A model generated the notes under the pieces. The model was not told the DNA's origin. It worked only from the letters and a program-made list of their open reading frames with translations, and did no database searches. Below are positions 1-9,517 of a stretch of 64,000 nucleotides of DNA, piece after piece. The translations under genes and the position numbers were made by a program. Numbering within the stretch: the stretch's first letter is position 1; the number at the start of each line of letters is the position of its first letter. Source of the stretch: Tetmemena sp. SeJ-2015 (taxonomy: Eukaryota > Ciliophora > Spirotrichea > Sporadotrichida > Oxytrichidae); assembly GCA_027382625.1 (NCBI GenBank), contig JAJKFJ010022255.1:124001-188000 (forward strand), written 5' to 3'.

Positions 1-89
1 AAAAATCTAAAAGAAAGGAAAGTGTCTTCAATTTCCTGAAAAGGAAAAACACTGGGGATAGTGATATTGAAAATCTAGAAACGAGATGA
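1..89 (+). CDS. 3' end of an unidentified protein (partial)
   Basis: An open frame runs in from the window edge and stops at TGA 87-89. It encodes about 29 residues, rich in Lys, Arg and Glu. The composition is more coding-like than the AT-rich DNA after it, but there is too little to identify the protein. It could also be a chance open frame. Confidence 0.3.
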   Translation, partial: KSKRKESVFNFLKRKNTGDSDIENLETR

Positions 90-422
90 AGAGCACAAGA
101 ATACATTCAATACAAACAACAGATCAATTATAACACTATCAAGCTTTGGGCATTAATTTAAAGACATATTATTTATTCGATTTTAAAGGGCTTAAGAAAT
201 GCCAGTCCTATATTAGTTTGAAATTAGACTCTAATCAGCAACTTTTTAACAATCTAAAGTTGCCATCATCGAATATATATCAACCTTCACTCTTGTTTGT
301 ACATACTTAAGGGTTGGATTCTAATTAGCTATAAAACTTTATGATTAAGTTAATTTAAGCTTCTATTTCACATAAGTCTTTTAAATAGAATCATATAGTT
401 AGCTCTGTGCCAGTTGGGAAAC
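90..422. other. spacer without recognised gene
   Basis: AT-rich DNA between the first plus-strand stop and the COQ3 stop. No coding segment, RNA gene or repeat was recognised. It probably holds the COQ3 3' flank and DNA lost during macronuclear development. Confidence 0.4.
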
Positions 423-1498
423 TCATCCAACTTAAATAAACAGTAATTTAATTTGTGAATTATCCATTTCCATAGTGATTGGGTTTGTGATCATGGCACC
501 TGATTTTGCGACTGTGCGGTATCCATGCGGTAGGACTATTCTCTGAACATCCTCTGGATTGATGTATTAGTTCCACTCATGAGTTCCCATAGGCACCATC
601 TTCAGGATGTGCTCTGCCACTATAACGAAATTACTTTAAAATTTAAAGTACTTAGAATTGTGAGGAAGTAACTCTCTGGCGTCTTTGCGATCGTGCTTAA
701 AAAGAAATAGCCTGTCTCTGGCTTTACTAAACTTAGGCAAGTTTTAAAGAATTCCTCTTGGTTGCTAGCATGCTCTATCACTTCAGAGAGACAAACCAAG
801 TCGTACTGTGAATATAAATACAACATTTGACTGCTAATCGGAGTTGAGATTGTGCTGATTTTAATTCAAGGATGATGCTTGCTTATCTTTAATGAGCTAT
901 TCTACTGTTTAATTTTTGTATTCCACTCTCTTCTAAAGTTCAGAGTCTTGTTTTAGATGAGTTTCAGCTAGTTATAATTTATAAGAGAGATTAAATTATG
1001 ATGATCAATATAAATGCACTTGTCAGTAGGGTCTACTCCTGTTACTTTCCCAAATCCGAGTCTGCCCAAACTTTCACTTAAAATACCAGCTCCACACCCA
1101 ATATCAAGAGCTCTCATTTATTTAAGTGGCTATTACAATAATGCATTATGAATTTTGGAGAAGAGTTATTCTTATGGAACTGATGACTTAATGTCAGATA
1201 GGATGTGGTTTCTGATGAAGTTGGCTCTGACTTTATTGAATTTGTGAAGCATAGCCTGTGGTCCTGTGGGAGACCACCAGTCATCAAGTTGCCTGTAGAA
1301 TTCCACCTCCTTCTATCTTACACTTCCCTGCTGCTCACTATATATCGTATTAGGTATGAAATGAAGAGAATGAATAAGAGTCTATAACAATCCTTACTTG
1401 CTTGAAAAGATCCTTCTTGGATTTTAGACCGCTTAAATTAGAGCGAGGGAAGATCTATGCTTTAGATAATTCCTGAGAGTGAGGGAGCTTTGATGCAT
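423..1498 (-). CDS. COQ3: COQ3-like ubiquinone biosynthesis O-methyltransferase
   Basis: Class I SAM-dependent methyltransferase. COQ3 enzymes catalyse the O-methylation steps of ubiquinone synthesis in mitochondria. The start at 1498 gives an Arg/Ser/Leu-rich presequence beginning MHQSSLTLRNYLKHR, typical of mitochondrial import. Family landmarks follow in order: DDWWSPTG, the SAM-binding motif ALDIGCGAGILSESLGRLG, a VDPT segment, YDLVCLSEVIEHA and PMGTHEWNQYINPED. The stop is TGA 423-425, and in-frame TAA/TAG are read as Gln. The frame is continuous only after removing three inserts: 59 bp with CTGA repeats, 19 bp with TCA repeats, and 32 bp that fits either a GT-AG intron or a TA-bounded IES. 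It starts head to head with the thioredoxin-fold gene at 1667, 168 bp away. Confidence 0.88.
620..651 (-). other. 32-nt intron or TA-bounded IES in COQ3
   Basis: Begins GTACTT and ends TTATAG on the minus strand. Splicing yields ILMAEHILKMVPMGTH; excision between TA repeats yields ILVAEHIL. Both keep the frame. Several genes in this window have GT-AG introns of about 30-35 nt, so an intron is slightly favoured. Confidence 0.5.
809..827. other. 19-bp IES (or tiny intron) in COQ3
   Basis: Only 19 bp, bounded by the minus-strand repeat TCA (plus-strand TGA at 809-811 and 828-830). Removal restores SQYDLVCLSE. The same bases can be read as a 19-nt GT-AG intron with an equally open result, so the two readings cannot be separated from this sequence. 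Confidence 0.55.
968..1026. other. IES in COQ3 with CTGA pointer
   Basis: A 59-bp AT-rich insert. The minus-strand tetranucleotide CTGA occurs at both ends (plus-strand TCAG at 964-967 and 1023-1026). Keeping one copy turns the frame into DPTETHLKQDSEL, which matches the expected continuation of the methyltransferase. No GT-AG pair gives an open frame here, so an eliminated sequence fits better than an intron. Confidence 0.7.
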
Positions 1499-1666
1499 TA
1501 AAGCCACAAATTATATTTATAAGTTTAAAGGGTACCCAAATTTCTAACCCAAAATTCTTATCTATAAATTCTTATGGCAAATATTTAAGGTATTTAAAAG
1601 TATCCCAGTTTTGATTATAAGAGTGATAAATTATAATTACATTAGATAAATTACGAACTAAAAGAA
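1499..1666. promoter_or_regulatory. bidirectional 5' flank of COQ3 and the nucleoredoxin-like gene
   Basis: A 168-bp AT-rich spacer between divergent start codons. It must carry the 5' ends of both genes if they share a macronuclear chromosome. No specific motif was recognised. Confidence 0.35.
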
Positions 1667-2273
1667 ATGAGTCAGTCTTTGGAAGAAATTATTGGCAAGC
1701 AAGTTAGATACGATGCTGCAACTGTAGAGCTCTCAACGCTACTTTAATCAGGAGCTGAGTTTATTGGCATCTATTTCGGTGCTCACTGGGCCCCTCCTTG
1801 CCGTTTATTCACAGGAGCACTTGAGGAATTCTACAATAACATTAACTTCCAGGGCCAGAAAAAGAATGAAGGTAAGTTTTGGATGGAACTACCATTTCAC
1901 TAACTTAATTCTGTTATGCGAACATGTTATTGGAGTTGAATAATTAGCTTTATCTTTGAGTATAGAGGAGGAAAAGTCTACTGATAGATTGAATGCGAAC
2001 AAGCGCTTTGAGATATTCTTCTGCTCAATAGATGGAAACGAAGCAGCATTTGAGCGTCACTACAAGCAGATGAGTTTCGCAGCCATTCCCTACCAGAACG
2101 ATTAGAAGATTCAAAACCTAAAGCAGCGCTTCGGCATTAATGGCATCCCTACTCTCGTCGTACTAGATAGAAAAGGAGAACTAGTCAGCCTTGAGGGAAG
2201 GACTGACATCCAAAATCACTAAGAAGGAGCCATTGAGGTATGGCAGAAGAAGGCTCAGGCTAATGCTCAGTGA
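1667..2273 (+). CDS. nucleoredoxin/tryparedoxin-like thioredoxin-fold protein
   Basis: A small thioredoxin-fold oxidoreductase of the nucleoredoxin/tryparedoxin group. About residue 45 carries HWAPPCRLF, the WCPPC-type redox site with Ala in place of the first Cys, so only the resolving-side Cys is present. Later landmarks are FEIFFCSIDGNEAAFERHY and GINGIPTLVVLD, which contains the cis-Pro loop. A 94-nt GT-AG insert (1872-1965, GTAAGT...TATAG) splits the frame and its removal gives an acidic EEEEK junction. In-frame TAG/TAA are Gln and TGA 2271-2273 is the stop. The missing first active-site Cys suggests altered or reduced disulfide chemistry. Confidence 0.8.
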
Positions 2274-2509
2274 AAGATAGTTGAGAATAATTTATCAGAT
2301 TGTGTTATCCTAACCCTATAATTGAAATAGAAAATTTTAACATCTGCATTACTCTAATCTTACTTTTAACAAATGTAATCAATTTCATTCAAAGAATCAT
2401 CAAATATTATATCTTAATATCTTGAAGAGAAGAGAGAGAATATTAAATTGATAAATTGAGATAAAAATATTGCTAAATTAACTTGAACCGAATATCTTAG
2501 AATATATAA
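2274..2509. other. spacer between the redox gene and UBA1
   Basis: AT-rich DNA between the plus-strand TGA at 2273 and the UBA1 TGA at 2510. Nothing coding was recognised. It is likely 3' flank plus eliminated spacer. Confidence 0.4.
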
Positions 2510-3063
2510 TCATTCCCTGTAGAAGTACTGGACGGTGGGCATCTGGAAATCGCATCCCTCACCAATGCACTCACCTCCCACTTCCATGGCGATGTAGTTC
2601 CTTGTAGCAGGTTGTTTATCCTCTGAGATCTCATTAAATATATCCTCAATGTTTCTGTCAAGTCTAACTGCGTGCTTGTTTCCTGGGAGGTATCCGTTGA
2701 AAAGTGCAGACTTTCCAGAGGACACAAGGGTAATGTCGACTGAGTAGGTGTCCTTCATGTGCTGGAAGAACTGTCTGAAGGTCATTGGACCGCGAACCAC
2801 AACCTTGTCGTAGATGGTGTATCCCTCAGGGATAGACTTGACCTTTCCCATGAGGATGGGATCGTACTCTTTGGAGGAGATCTTGTTGACGGGAGTGGGC
2901 TCTGAGAACAAGAACAGAGGGAGGGCGAGGTTGATGAAGCCGTTCTTGTAAACTTCGATGTCAGTCATGCCCTGCACGAACTTGTAGATTTCGGCAGTTA
3001 CGCAGCCAGTGATCATAGCAGTGGTGGTTGCGATGGCGGGGATGATCTTACCAGCAATCATCT
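2510..3063 (-). other. UBA1: UBA1 MDS F (C-terminal, ubiquitin-fold end)
   Basis: Encodes [19 protein letters not shown], the [18 protein letters not shown] segment and the C-terminal ubiquitin-fold domain, ending FYRE then TGA (2510-2512). It starts at the pointer shared with block E, on the opposite strand to E. It is one uninterrupted block of about 180 codons. Confidence 0.92.
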
Positions 3064-6000
3064 CCTTACTATAAGTGAGAGCAGAGTTATTTATAGGTGT
3101 CTAACTTGAACAGACAGTTCTTGTTCAGAGCTAACAATGTCGGCCACTCCAAGTCTAAGGTTGCTTGCGAAATCGCTCACGACATGAACAAGGCTCTTCA
3201 CGTGATGGACTACTAGACCAGAGTAGGATCAGACACTGAGGAAGTCTTTAACGACAAGTTCTGGGAGACCCTTGACTTCGTTGTGAACGCAGTGACAACA
3301 TCAAAGCAAGACTCTATGTGGACTCCAGATGCGTCTGGTACGGAAAGCCTCTCCTCGAGTCAGGAACTCTTGGAACCAAAGCCAACTCCCAAATGATCAT
3401 CCCCCACAAGACTCAGTGCTATGGAGACTCTCAGGATCCCCCTGAAGAAGGTATCCCTATGTGCACATTTATAAAGAAATAATTGTTTTATTTAACATTG
3501 AGAAACTTCCCCAACCAGATCGAGCACTCATTAATAATTTAAAATTAGAGCTAAAGAATAATTTAAATTTCTTTATGAATTTTTAAGATACATCAAAGCT
3601 GTTTTAGCAATGGCACTTTTTCTATCATATCTTTAAGTCATTGTATGATAAAAGGACAAATTCAACTTCTTGAGTGCAAATAGAGAATTTCATTTCAAAA
3701 TTTATCTGAATTAGCTCTTAATAAATTTAGCACATTTGGAATATATTTAAAGCTTTATTATGCATTTTATTTTTTAGACTGTATCGAGTGGGGCAGAGAC
3801 TTGTTCAGCAAGCTCTTCTACGATATCCCTAACGACACCTCTTCCTACATCGCAAAGCCCCAGCAGTACTTGTTCATGCTCAGGCAAAACACCACCGTCT
3901 CAGGAGTCAAGAGCGCCATGGAGGAGATCAAGAAGATTGTTGACCTCAAGAAGTCAGCTGACTTCTCTCAGTGCGTTGACGTTGCCAGAAAACACTTCGA
4001 GGAACTCTTCAATCATCAAATCGCAAACCTCATCCACATGTTCCCTCATGATCACTTGGACAAGGACGGCCAGCCATTCTGGTCAGGCCCCAAGAGAGCT
4101 CCCTCTCCTATCGCTTTCGACCCCAACGAACCACTCCATGTTACCTTCGTGACTGCCGCTGCCAACCTCATCGCTTACACTCTTGGCATCACTCAGAACA
4201 GAGATGAGTAGCAAATTGCAGCCAAAGCTGCAAGTGTTGAAGTCCCAGCCTTCGTTCCCAAAACTATGAGAGTTGAGCTTCCAGGCCAAGCTCCTGATCA
4301 AAACCAGCCACCTGCCGAGGCTGCCCCAGAGGACGAGGCAGTTCTTGCTCAGCTTCTTGAGGAACTGAAAGTCGAGAACATCGGAGTGCAGTCAGCTGAC
4401 TTCTTCGCTGCTGAGTTTGAGAAGGATGATGACACTAACTTCCACATCGACTTCATACACGCAGCTGCTAACCTAAGAGCCCTCAACTACAAAATCCCAG
4501 TCTGCACTCACCAGAAGACTAAGATGATTGCTAGATATATAGACAAGGTAACGAAGAATTGATATTATTCTGTTCAAGTTGGAAACTTCGATGTTGTCGT
4601 TATCAGTAACTGCACTCTGCCCTCAGCTGAGCAACCAATTCCCATAAGAGCAAAGGCCTTGATCAACTCGCATCCAAGAGCTCCAGCTCCACCATGAAAG
4701 TATTAACCTTCAAGAGTTTCTCCTGAATCTCCTGGCCATATACTGCGATCTAATCATCGTAAACTTGGTGTAGTAGTTTGTAGACTTTATAAGATCTTTA
4801 TAATTTATCTTCCACCCTGGGGAGCTCTGTTTACGTTTGTCTCTTCCTTTGGTAGAGTCTCAAAGATATCATAGTGAAGCCACTGCTTGAGGGGAGAGTA
4901 CTTGCCAGTGTACTTGACAATTTCCTGAGCAATAATACCTCCGAAGAAAGCTGCCATTGGTGAAATTCCTGAAGCTGAGAATCTTGCCACGTTCGTAACA
5001 ACCTTCTCATCAAGTTCCTCAACAATCAATAAGAATATAGCATGAACGATATTTCTCATTTTATTGATTCTAAGTGATGCCCTCTGTCTTTGAGTTCTCT
5101 TCATTGATTCTCTTGGCATGAGCGATCACAGCTGCGATATCCTCTTCATTGTTTGCTGGCTTTCTGCCAGTTGCTTTTTGGAACTCCCACAAAGCGACGA
5201 AGCCAAGGTGGAGTTGCTCTGAGCGTCCCCAGAATCTCAAGTCAGGAGTCTCGAGCATACCATACTGAGAAGAAGCAATGGGGTTGTGCAGAGATTGCTT
5301 CAAGCTGTGGTAAGATACCTTCTTTGGCACCTTGATGTTGAAATATTCTACATTATATAAATAGTTCTCAACAAGTCCTTGTCTGACATAAGGTGAGAAT
5401 CCAGTGCCGTCTACCTTCACCTTGAAGCTGAATCCATCGATGATTTCTACTTCAGTAGGAGGGAGGTCGTTGAGTTGAGTCATACCTTCAACCTCTTTGA
5501 ATGCAACATAGTCGCCATCTTGGAATTTGTGTCTCTTATCTTCATGGACAGTCACGATTACTGGATTTGTCTGAGTAGCATTCACCACAATGAAAGACTT
5601 AGTCTCTTCTCCATCAGGGTCAGAGATAATGAACTCATTGCCGAAATCAGAGAATGCAAAGCCAGATGGGCCATGATTGCCTGTGAAGAGGAATCCAACA
5701 TTGCGAGCGCGGCAGAACTCATCAGCTTCGATGATCTTGTCGATGTTTTCGAAGACTTCAGTGTAGACAACGACGCTGTAGTTTGCGTGATCGTTCAATT
5801 CAAGAGAGTTAAGAGAATTAACGCGCACATACTGGTTTAGCTCTTGGAGCTTGCCGATGGAAGCTGCAGCTCTGGTGGTGGCACCGACATCGCTCTCTCT
5901 AAGATAGAAGTTGGCAGAGAGATCTCCCCATTGCACAGTGGTTGGGTCATAGATGTCAACGAGAGCAGGTCCTGCCAAGATCAAGTTCTTAGCGATTTCA

Positions 6001-6131
6001 ACTCCGAGTCCTCTGCAACCAACGATCAAGACTCTGAGCTTGATCAGCTTGCCCATGGTCTCCATGCCAAAGGTTCCGATTTGTCTGGAATACAAGTTAG
6101 TATCGATCTGTACGTCAGATTGTTCAACCAT
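2510..6131. CDS. UBA1: scrambled germline UBA1, ubiquitin-activating enzyme E1
   Basis: E1 activates ubiquitin with ATP and passes it to E2 enzymes through a catalytic Cys thioester. Every part of the roughly 1,000-residue protein is present but not colinear. The N-terminal pieces A, B and C run down the minus strand from 6131 to 4569; the middle pieces D, D2 and E run up the plus strand from 3103 to 4532; the C-terminal piece F returns to the minus strand from 3063 to 2510. The joins C-D and E-F share 12- and 11-bp pointers and restore the frame exactly. Landmarks are [35 protein letters not shown] followed by [10 protein letters not shown] (catalytic Cys), FWSGPKRAP and the [12 protein letters not shown] segment. 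Single-base breaks in C and D look like sequencing deletions of G. Confidence 0.93.
3103..3469 (+). other. UBA1: UBA1 MDS D (inverted; ends beside the catalytic Cys)
   Basis: Starts with pointer AACTTGAACAGA (3103-3114) and encodes [19 protein letters not shown] through [20 protein letters not shown] and [11 protein letters not shown]. One missing G after GCAGTG is required for frame. It ends in pointer ACATT (3465-3469). The catalytic Cys codon TGC (3462-3464) abuts this pointer. Confidence 0.9.
3495..3528 (+). other. UBA1: UBA1 micro-MDS D2 (34 bp)
   Basis: A 34-bp coding island encoding [10 protein letters not shown], the conserved residues right after the E1 catalytic Cys. It is bounded by ACATT (3495-3499, matching 3465-3469) and ACT (3526-3528, matching 3778-3780). 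Joining gives [19 protein letters not shown] in frame. The flanking IESs are about 25 bp and 250 bp. Confidence 0.88.
3778..4532 (+). other. UBA1: UBA1 MDS E (catalytic Cys domain)
   Basis: Encodes [31 protein letters not shown], the [14 protein letters not shown] segment, [20 protein letters not shown] and THQKTKMIA. It ends in pointer AGATGATTGCT (4522-4532), whose reverse complement is at 3053-3063 at the start of block F. The codons after the pointer drop out of family similarity, as expected for IES. Confidence 0.9.
4569..4761 (-). other. UBA1: UBA1 MDS C
   Basis: Encodes [18 protein letters not shown], the second nucleotide-binding glycine motif [20 protein letters not shown], and [13 protein letters not shown]. 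Two one-base deletions are needed to keep the frame, both resolved by adding one G to a G run. The block ends in pointer AACTTGAACAGA (plus-strand complement at 4569-4580), from which the gene continues on the opposite strand. Confidence 0.85.
4806..5026 (-). other. UBA1: UBA1 MDS B
   Basis: Encodes [18 protein letters not shown] through [15 protein letters not shown] and [14 protein letters not shown] to NRAPQGGR. It follows block A in protein order on the same strand. A TA pointer (4806-4807 and 4760-4761) joins it to block C, giving GGRYDDQIAVYG across a 46-bp IES. Confidence 0.85.
5077..6131 (-). other. UBA1: UBA1 MDS A (N-terminal adenylation half)
   Basis: Encodes about the first 350 residues from the start Met at 6131 ([10 protein letters not shown]). 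It includes the first Rossmann segment [19 protein letters not shown] and the domain up to [12 protein letters not shown]. This is one uninterrupted block with no IES. Its join to block B is not certain; an AT repeat near 5077 and 5024 would give [11 protein letters not shown]. Confidence 0.9.
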
Positions 6132-6298
6132 TTTAGATGTTGTTTGTGTGTTTGTTGGAAAGAAATGAAAGTAGTATCTTTTTAGAAATTAATAAGTTAT
6201 ATCTTTCTGAGTAATCCTGCCTTTAAAAGTCTGAAGAAGTTGGTTAAGGACCAATATAATTAATAGTCGACGACAACTCAACTGTTCTCAGCAGCAAA

Positions 6299-8332
6299 TC
6301 ACCGAATATCGCTTAAATTATTCATTTTCCTCATAAGCCATTTGAAGAAGAATGAAGAAGAAGAAGGAATGAAAGATAGTAAATTGCTTCTGCGAAACGA
6401 ATCAAAATTTAATAAGATTGAAAATTGACTTGGGGCTTCCTCTGGTTGCTCCAGCTGTTTAGGATTCTGGCTAGCTCCCTCCTATTATGAGTCCCCTGTT
6501 TATAAAAATAGCATGTAAAGCATATTTATCTCATCGTGATGAGCTCTGAATATCTTTCCACCCACATTTACAGACAGTTTGCATGGGCCATCAAAAGTAA
6601 AATAAATCTGCTCCCACAAACAAGAAGAATTTACCATTTCCTAATAGACTATTACTCATTCTTTTAAAATCTTACTGTCGATCTTAACTTTGTCTTTGTC
6701 GAGTTATTCAGTTGAGGAGACAACCATACCATCTTTGAACATTAAGACTCTGATCTAGTCTGTAAGTCCCATGTCCCTTTTGAATTGAGCAACAAGCAGC
6801 TCCTTCTTTTTCTTTGAACCTTTGTTTTCAATTTCATCGTCAGCTATTTCCAAGGCTACGTCATCTGCTGTTTGATAGTGAAGGCAAACACCAACAGAGT
6901 CTCCCATTTGTTTCATGGTGAGAGCACTCTGAATTTTACGACCCACCTCTCCAAAGTAATAAGATCCCTCAGTTCCATTCACGATAAGCCTGTATAGTTT
7001 AAACCTCTGAAGATAAACTTACGTCTATTTTCCAGTCAGCTTCTCTATAGAATCAACCTGATTCATGAAGAGATCTCTCTCCTCAATTATTCCAAAGTAA
7101 ATGCCTGAATTGTCTTTGTTCTCCACCACGTCAACTTCGAAGTAGCGGAAAAATGTGCATGGAGGAATCGGTACATCTGATTTCAGCATATAAATTTGCT
7201 TTCTGCCAGAGTCTTCCCTGGAGCCATTATAAATTCTATCTCGATTTCATGATCATGCTTAGTCTCGATAACTTGAGATCTCACAACGTTTTCCATTCTG
7301 AGAGGGACAGAGAATTTCCATTTCTATAATAGTTAGTCAATAACTTTTCATTCATACCTTTAAATTTGATTTCTCAGTCGAATTCAACTCAGCTTTGTCG
7401 AAAACGTTGTATGATCTGTCCTTATTTGCTTGATAGTCCAGCCACCTCTTCCTCGCATACTTGTAAATGAAATAAGATAGAATGACAGCTACGACAGCGC
7501 CAGTCCACATGCAAGCCTTTACCCAAGCTGGGGTAGGCTAGAGCAAGGTCAGATATGAGAAATCTTACTGGTCTGTATTTAATTTCATAGATTTCAGCCA
7601 AGGTTTCATTAAAGACACACTCGTTTTCTGTAGTATCGATAGAGTAGGGAGGATAGCAATCGATGCACTGAGTGATCTCCGGGCCAAAGCAACTTTTGCA
7701 GTACTTATTGCAAGCTAAATAAAGTTCACATTAGCAATTATACTTACGCATGCAAGTAGTCTTATTAACCAGATACGAGTTTTCAGGATAGCATTCTGTG
7801 TCGCAAGTGTATTTATCGACCTAGACAAAGCCTTCATTGCATTCGAAGCACTATTCATTTTCAGAGCCAAAGCAAGTAGAGCAGGCTGGATGGCAACCAA
7901 CGCACATATTGTTGATTTAGTCATAGAATAACCCTACAGACTCGCAGTTTCCCACACAGACGTTACCATCACGAGAATTCTTGACGTGAAACATTCTTGC
8001 TTAGCAAGATGTACAATCTCCCTTTCCAGTCCCAGAACAAGTCTTGCAAGAACTGTGACAAGCTATATTTTAATCTTAAAGCGCAAATGAAACTTACTAT
8101 AGCATTTATTGTCTTTTGAACTGTAATACTGATTAACCTTGCAAGATGAAGCGACACTGCTTTAGTTTGTAGATTGAGTCTAGTTAGTAGGGATTGATGA
8201 GTTCTGAGCAGTATTGTTAGTTTGACTATCGCTTGCTGCAGAGGTACTAGAGCCATCAGCAGAGGCGTTTTAAGTAGATTGAGTAGTTTGCAGATATCGC
8301 TGGATGTCGATCCTTCCTCCTGTAGAAGACAT
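6299..8332 (-). CDS. Cys-rich single-pass membrane protein with SPRY-like cytoplasmic domain
   Basis: Start Met at 8332 (MSSTGGRIDIQRY), then a Ser/Thr/Gln/Asn-rich stretch. Furin-like Cys pairs follow (SCHSSCKTCSGTGKGDCTSC, CHPACSTCFGSENEQCFEC and CNKYCKSCFG). One membrane helix, about WVKACMWTGAVVAVILSYFIY, precedes a basic stop. The inside carries a SPRY/B30.2-like domain: FRYFEVDVVENKDNSGIYFG, TLIVNGTEGSYYFGEVG, MGDSVGVCLHYQ and YFTFDGPCKLSVNVGG. At least six GT-AG introns of 27-34 nt were spliced by eye; the last one hides a TGA at 6656-6658. One G-run deletion near MAPGEDSGRK is needed. No cleavable N-terminal signal is obvious. The exact C-terminus is uncertain. Confidence 0.72.
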
Positions 8333-8476
8333 TATGAAGCTAATTATTTAATTTAAATTTCCTCTTAACTTAAATTACTAACCTCTGCGCTAAGAGAATA
8401 AAATTTAACGAATAGTTTTTGAACTAAATCTTTGAGAGTGCGTATCAGAGTTAGTAAATTTTATTTTAATCTGAAA
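8333..8476. promoter_or_regulatory. spacer between divergent genes
   Basis: A 144-bp AT-rich interval between start codons pointing away from each other, so it holds the 5' flanks of both. No defined motif was found. Confidence 0.3.
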
Positions 8477-9459
8477 ATGTCGGTAGCCCGCGAGCTAAAG
8501 TAAAAAGAATGGTCGTGCAACATCTTCACGGGGAGTGGCTCCAGCCAAAATGAATCCTAAATATTTGCGAGGAAGCGCAGATCGGATGCTGGAAACTCTA
8601 GCTTGGAGAATTCCTTTGTGTTTGGGTCTAATACGAACCATAATAGGTCATCATCCAGGCAAAACTTAAAATATATAATAGAATTCCCTTTATACTTTGA
8701 TAGGTCTTTCGATAGCAACCTAAGTCAGGGCAATTAGTATTTCAAAAAGAAGGATGAGGGAGTTTTCTTATATGAAGGAGCTAAAGGAAGCTTAACTCCT
8801 GGCTTCAGTTCATCCAAGAAATTCAAAGAAGGACTCTCCATGCAAAATATTCTGCAACCTTATCTGGCATTAGATGTTATCAGAAAGACTGAGGGTGGTC
8901 TCGTTTCATAAATTATCATTTTATTTTAAAGTTCCCAATATGAATCAAGCAGAGTCAAAATAAAACCAGGAAAGGAGTAAGTACTCTAAACTTGCTCAGA
9001 GCAAGAGTAGTGGCAAGTTAGTAGCTCCAAAGGAACATCCACCATCGGGAAAGTATAATAAAATTGGGTTAGAAACCAAACTTAAGCTAGAAATGGCTTC
9101 AATCAAGGAGGAAGATAATTCTCTCTTCAAGGGACTTGGAAAGAACCACGATCGATCTTTCAACAAATAACTCAACATCGAAAATTAATCAGTCTCAGTA
9201 GAACAGTACATATTAAATATTGTTTTGATAGAACCGAAATTTAAAAATGAGCAAGACAATATTAAGCAATTCAAACCTGTTCTCAAATCAAAGTTTTATT
9301 TGTCTTTTAATCTAAGCAAGCTTTTCCAACAGATCAGAGCCAAAATAATAGGAAGGATCAAAGCTTCTCTCCTTACTTCGTAAGTAAAAAATCCTCTTTT
9401 GATATATTTTCAAATTAATAAGGAGCACTAATGGTTAAGAATTTGTAAGAAAGCTTTGA
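8477..9459 (+). CDS. unidentified Lys/Ser/Gln-rich protein
   Basis: A frame from ATG 8477 to TGA 9457-9459 with two probable GT-AG introns (near 8902-8938 and 9379-9422). The product is rich in Ser, Lys, Asn and Gln, with stretches such as EWSCNIFTGSGSSQNES and KIGLETKLKLEMASIKEED. There is no membrane segment or recognised domain. Coding status rests on a long frame broken only by TAA/TAG (Gln), codon composition unlike the AT-rich spacers, and the plausible introns. Confidence 0.55.
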
Positions 9460-9517
9460 TTAAAATAGCTCTTATGCTTGTTTATGAGATTATCTCTTAT
9501 AATACGTAAAATTTAAA

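Noticed and set aside
5475..6185. Plus-strand open frames opposite UBA1
   Set aside because: Antisense shadows of a strongly conserved coding block.
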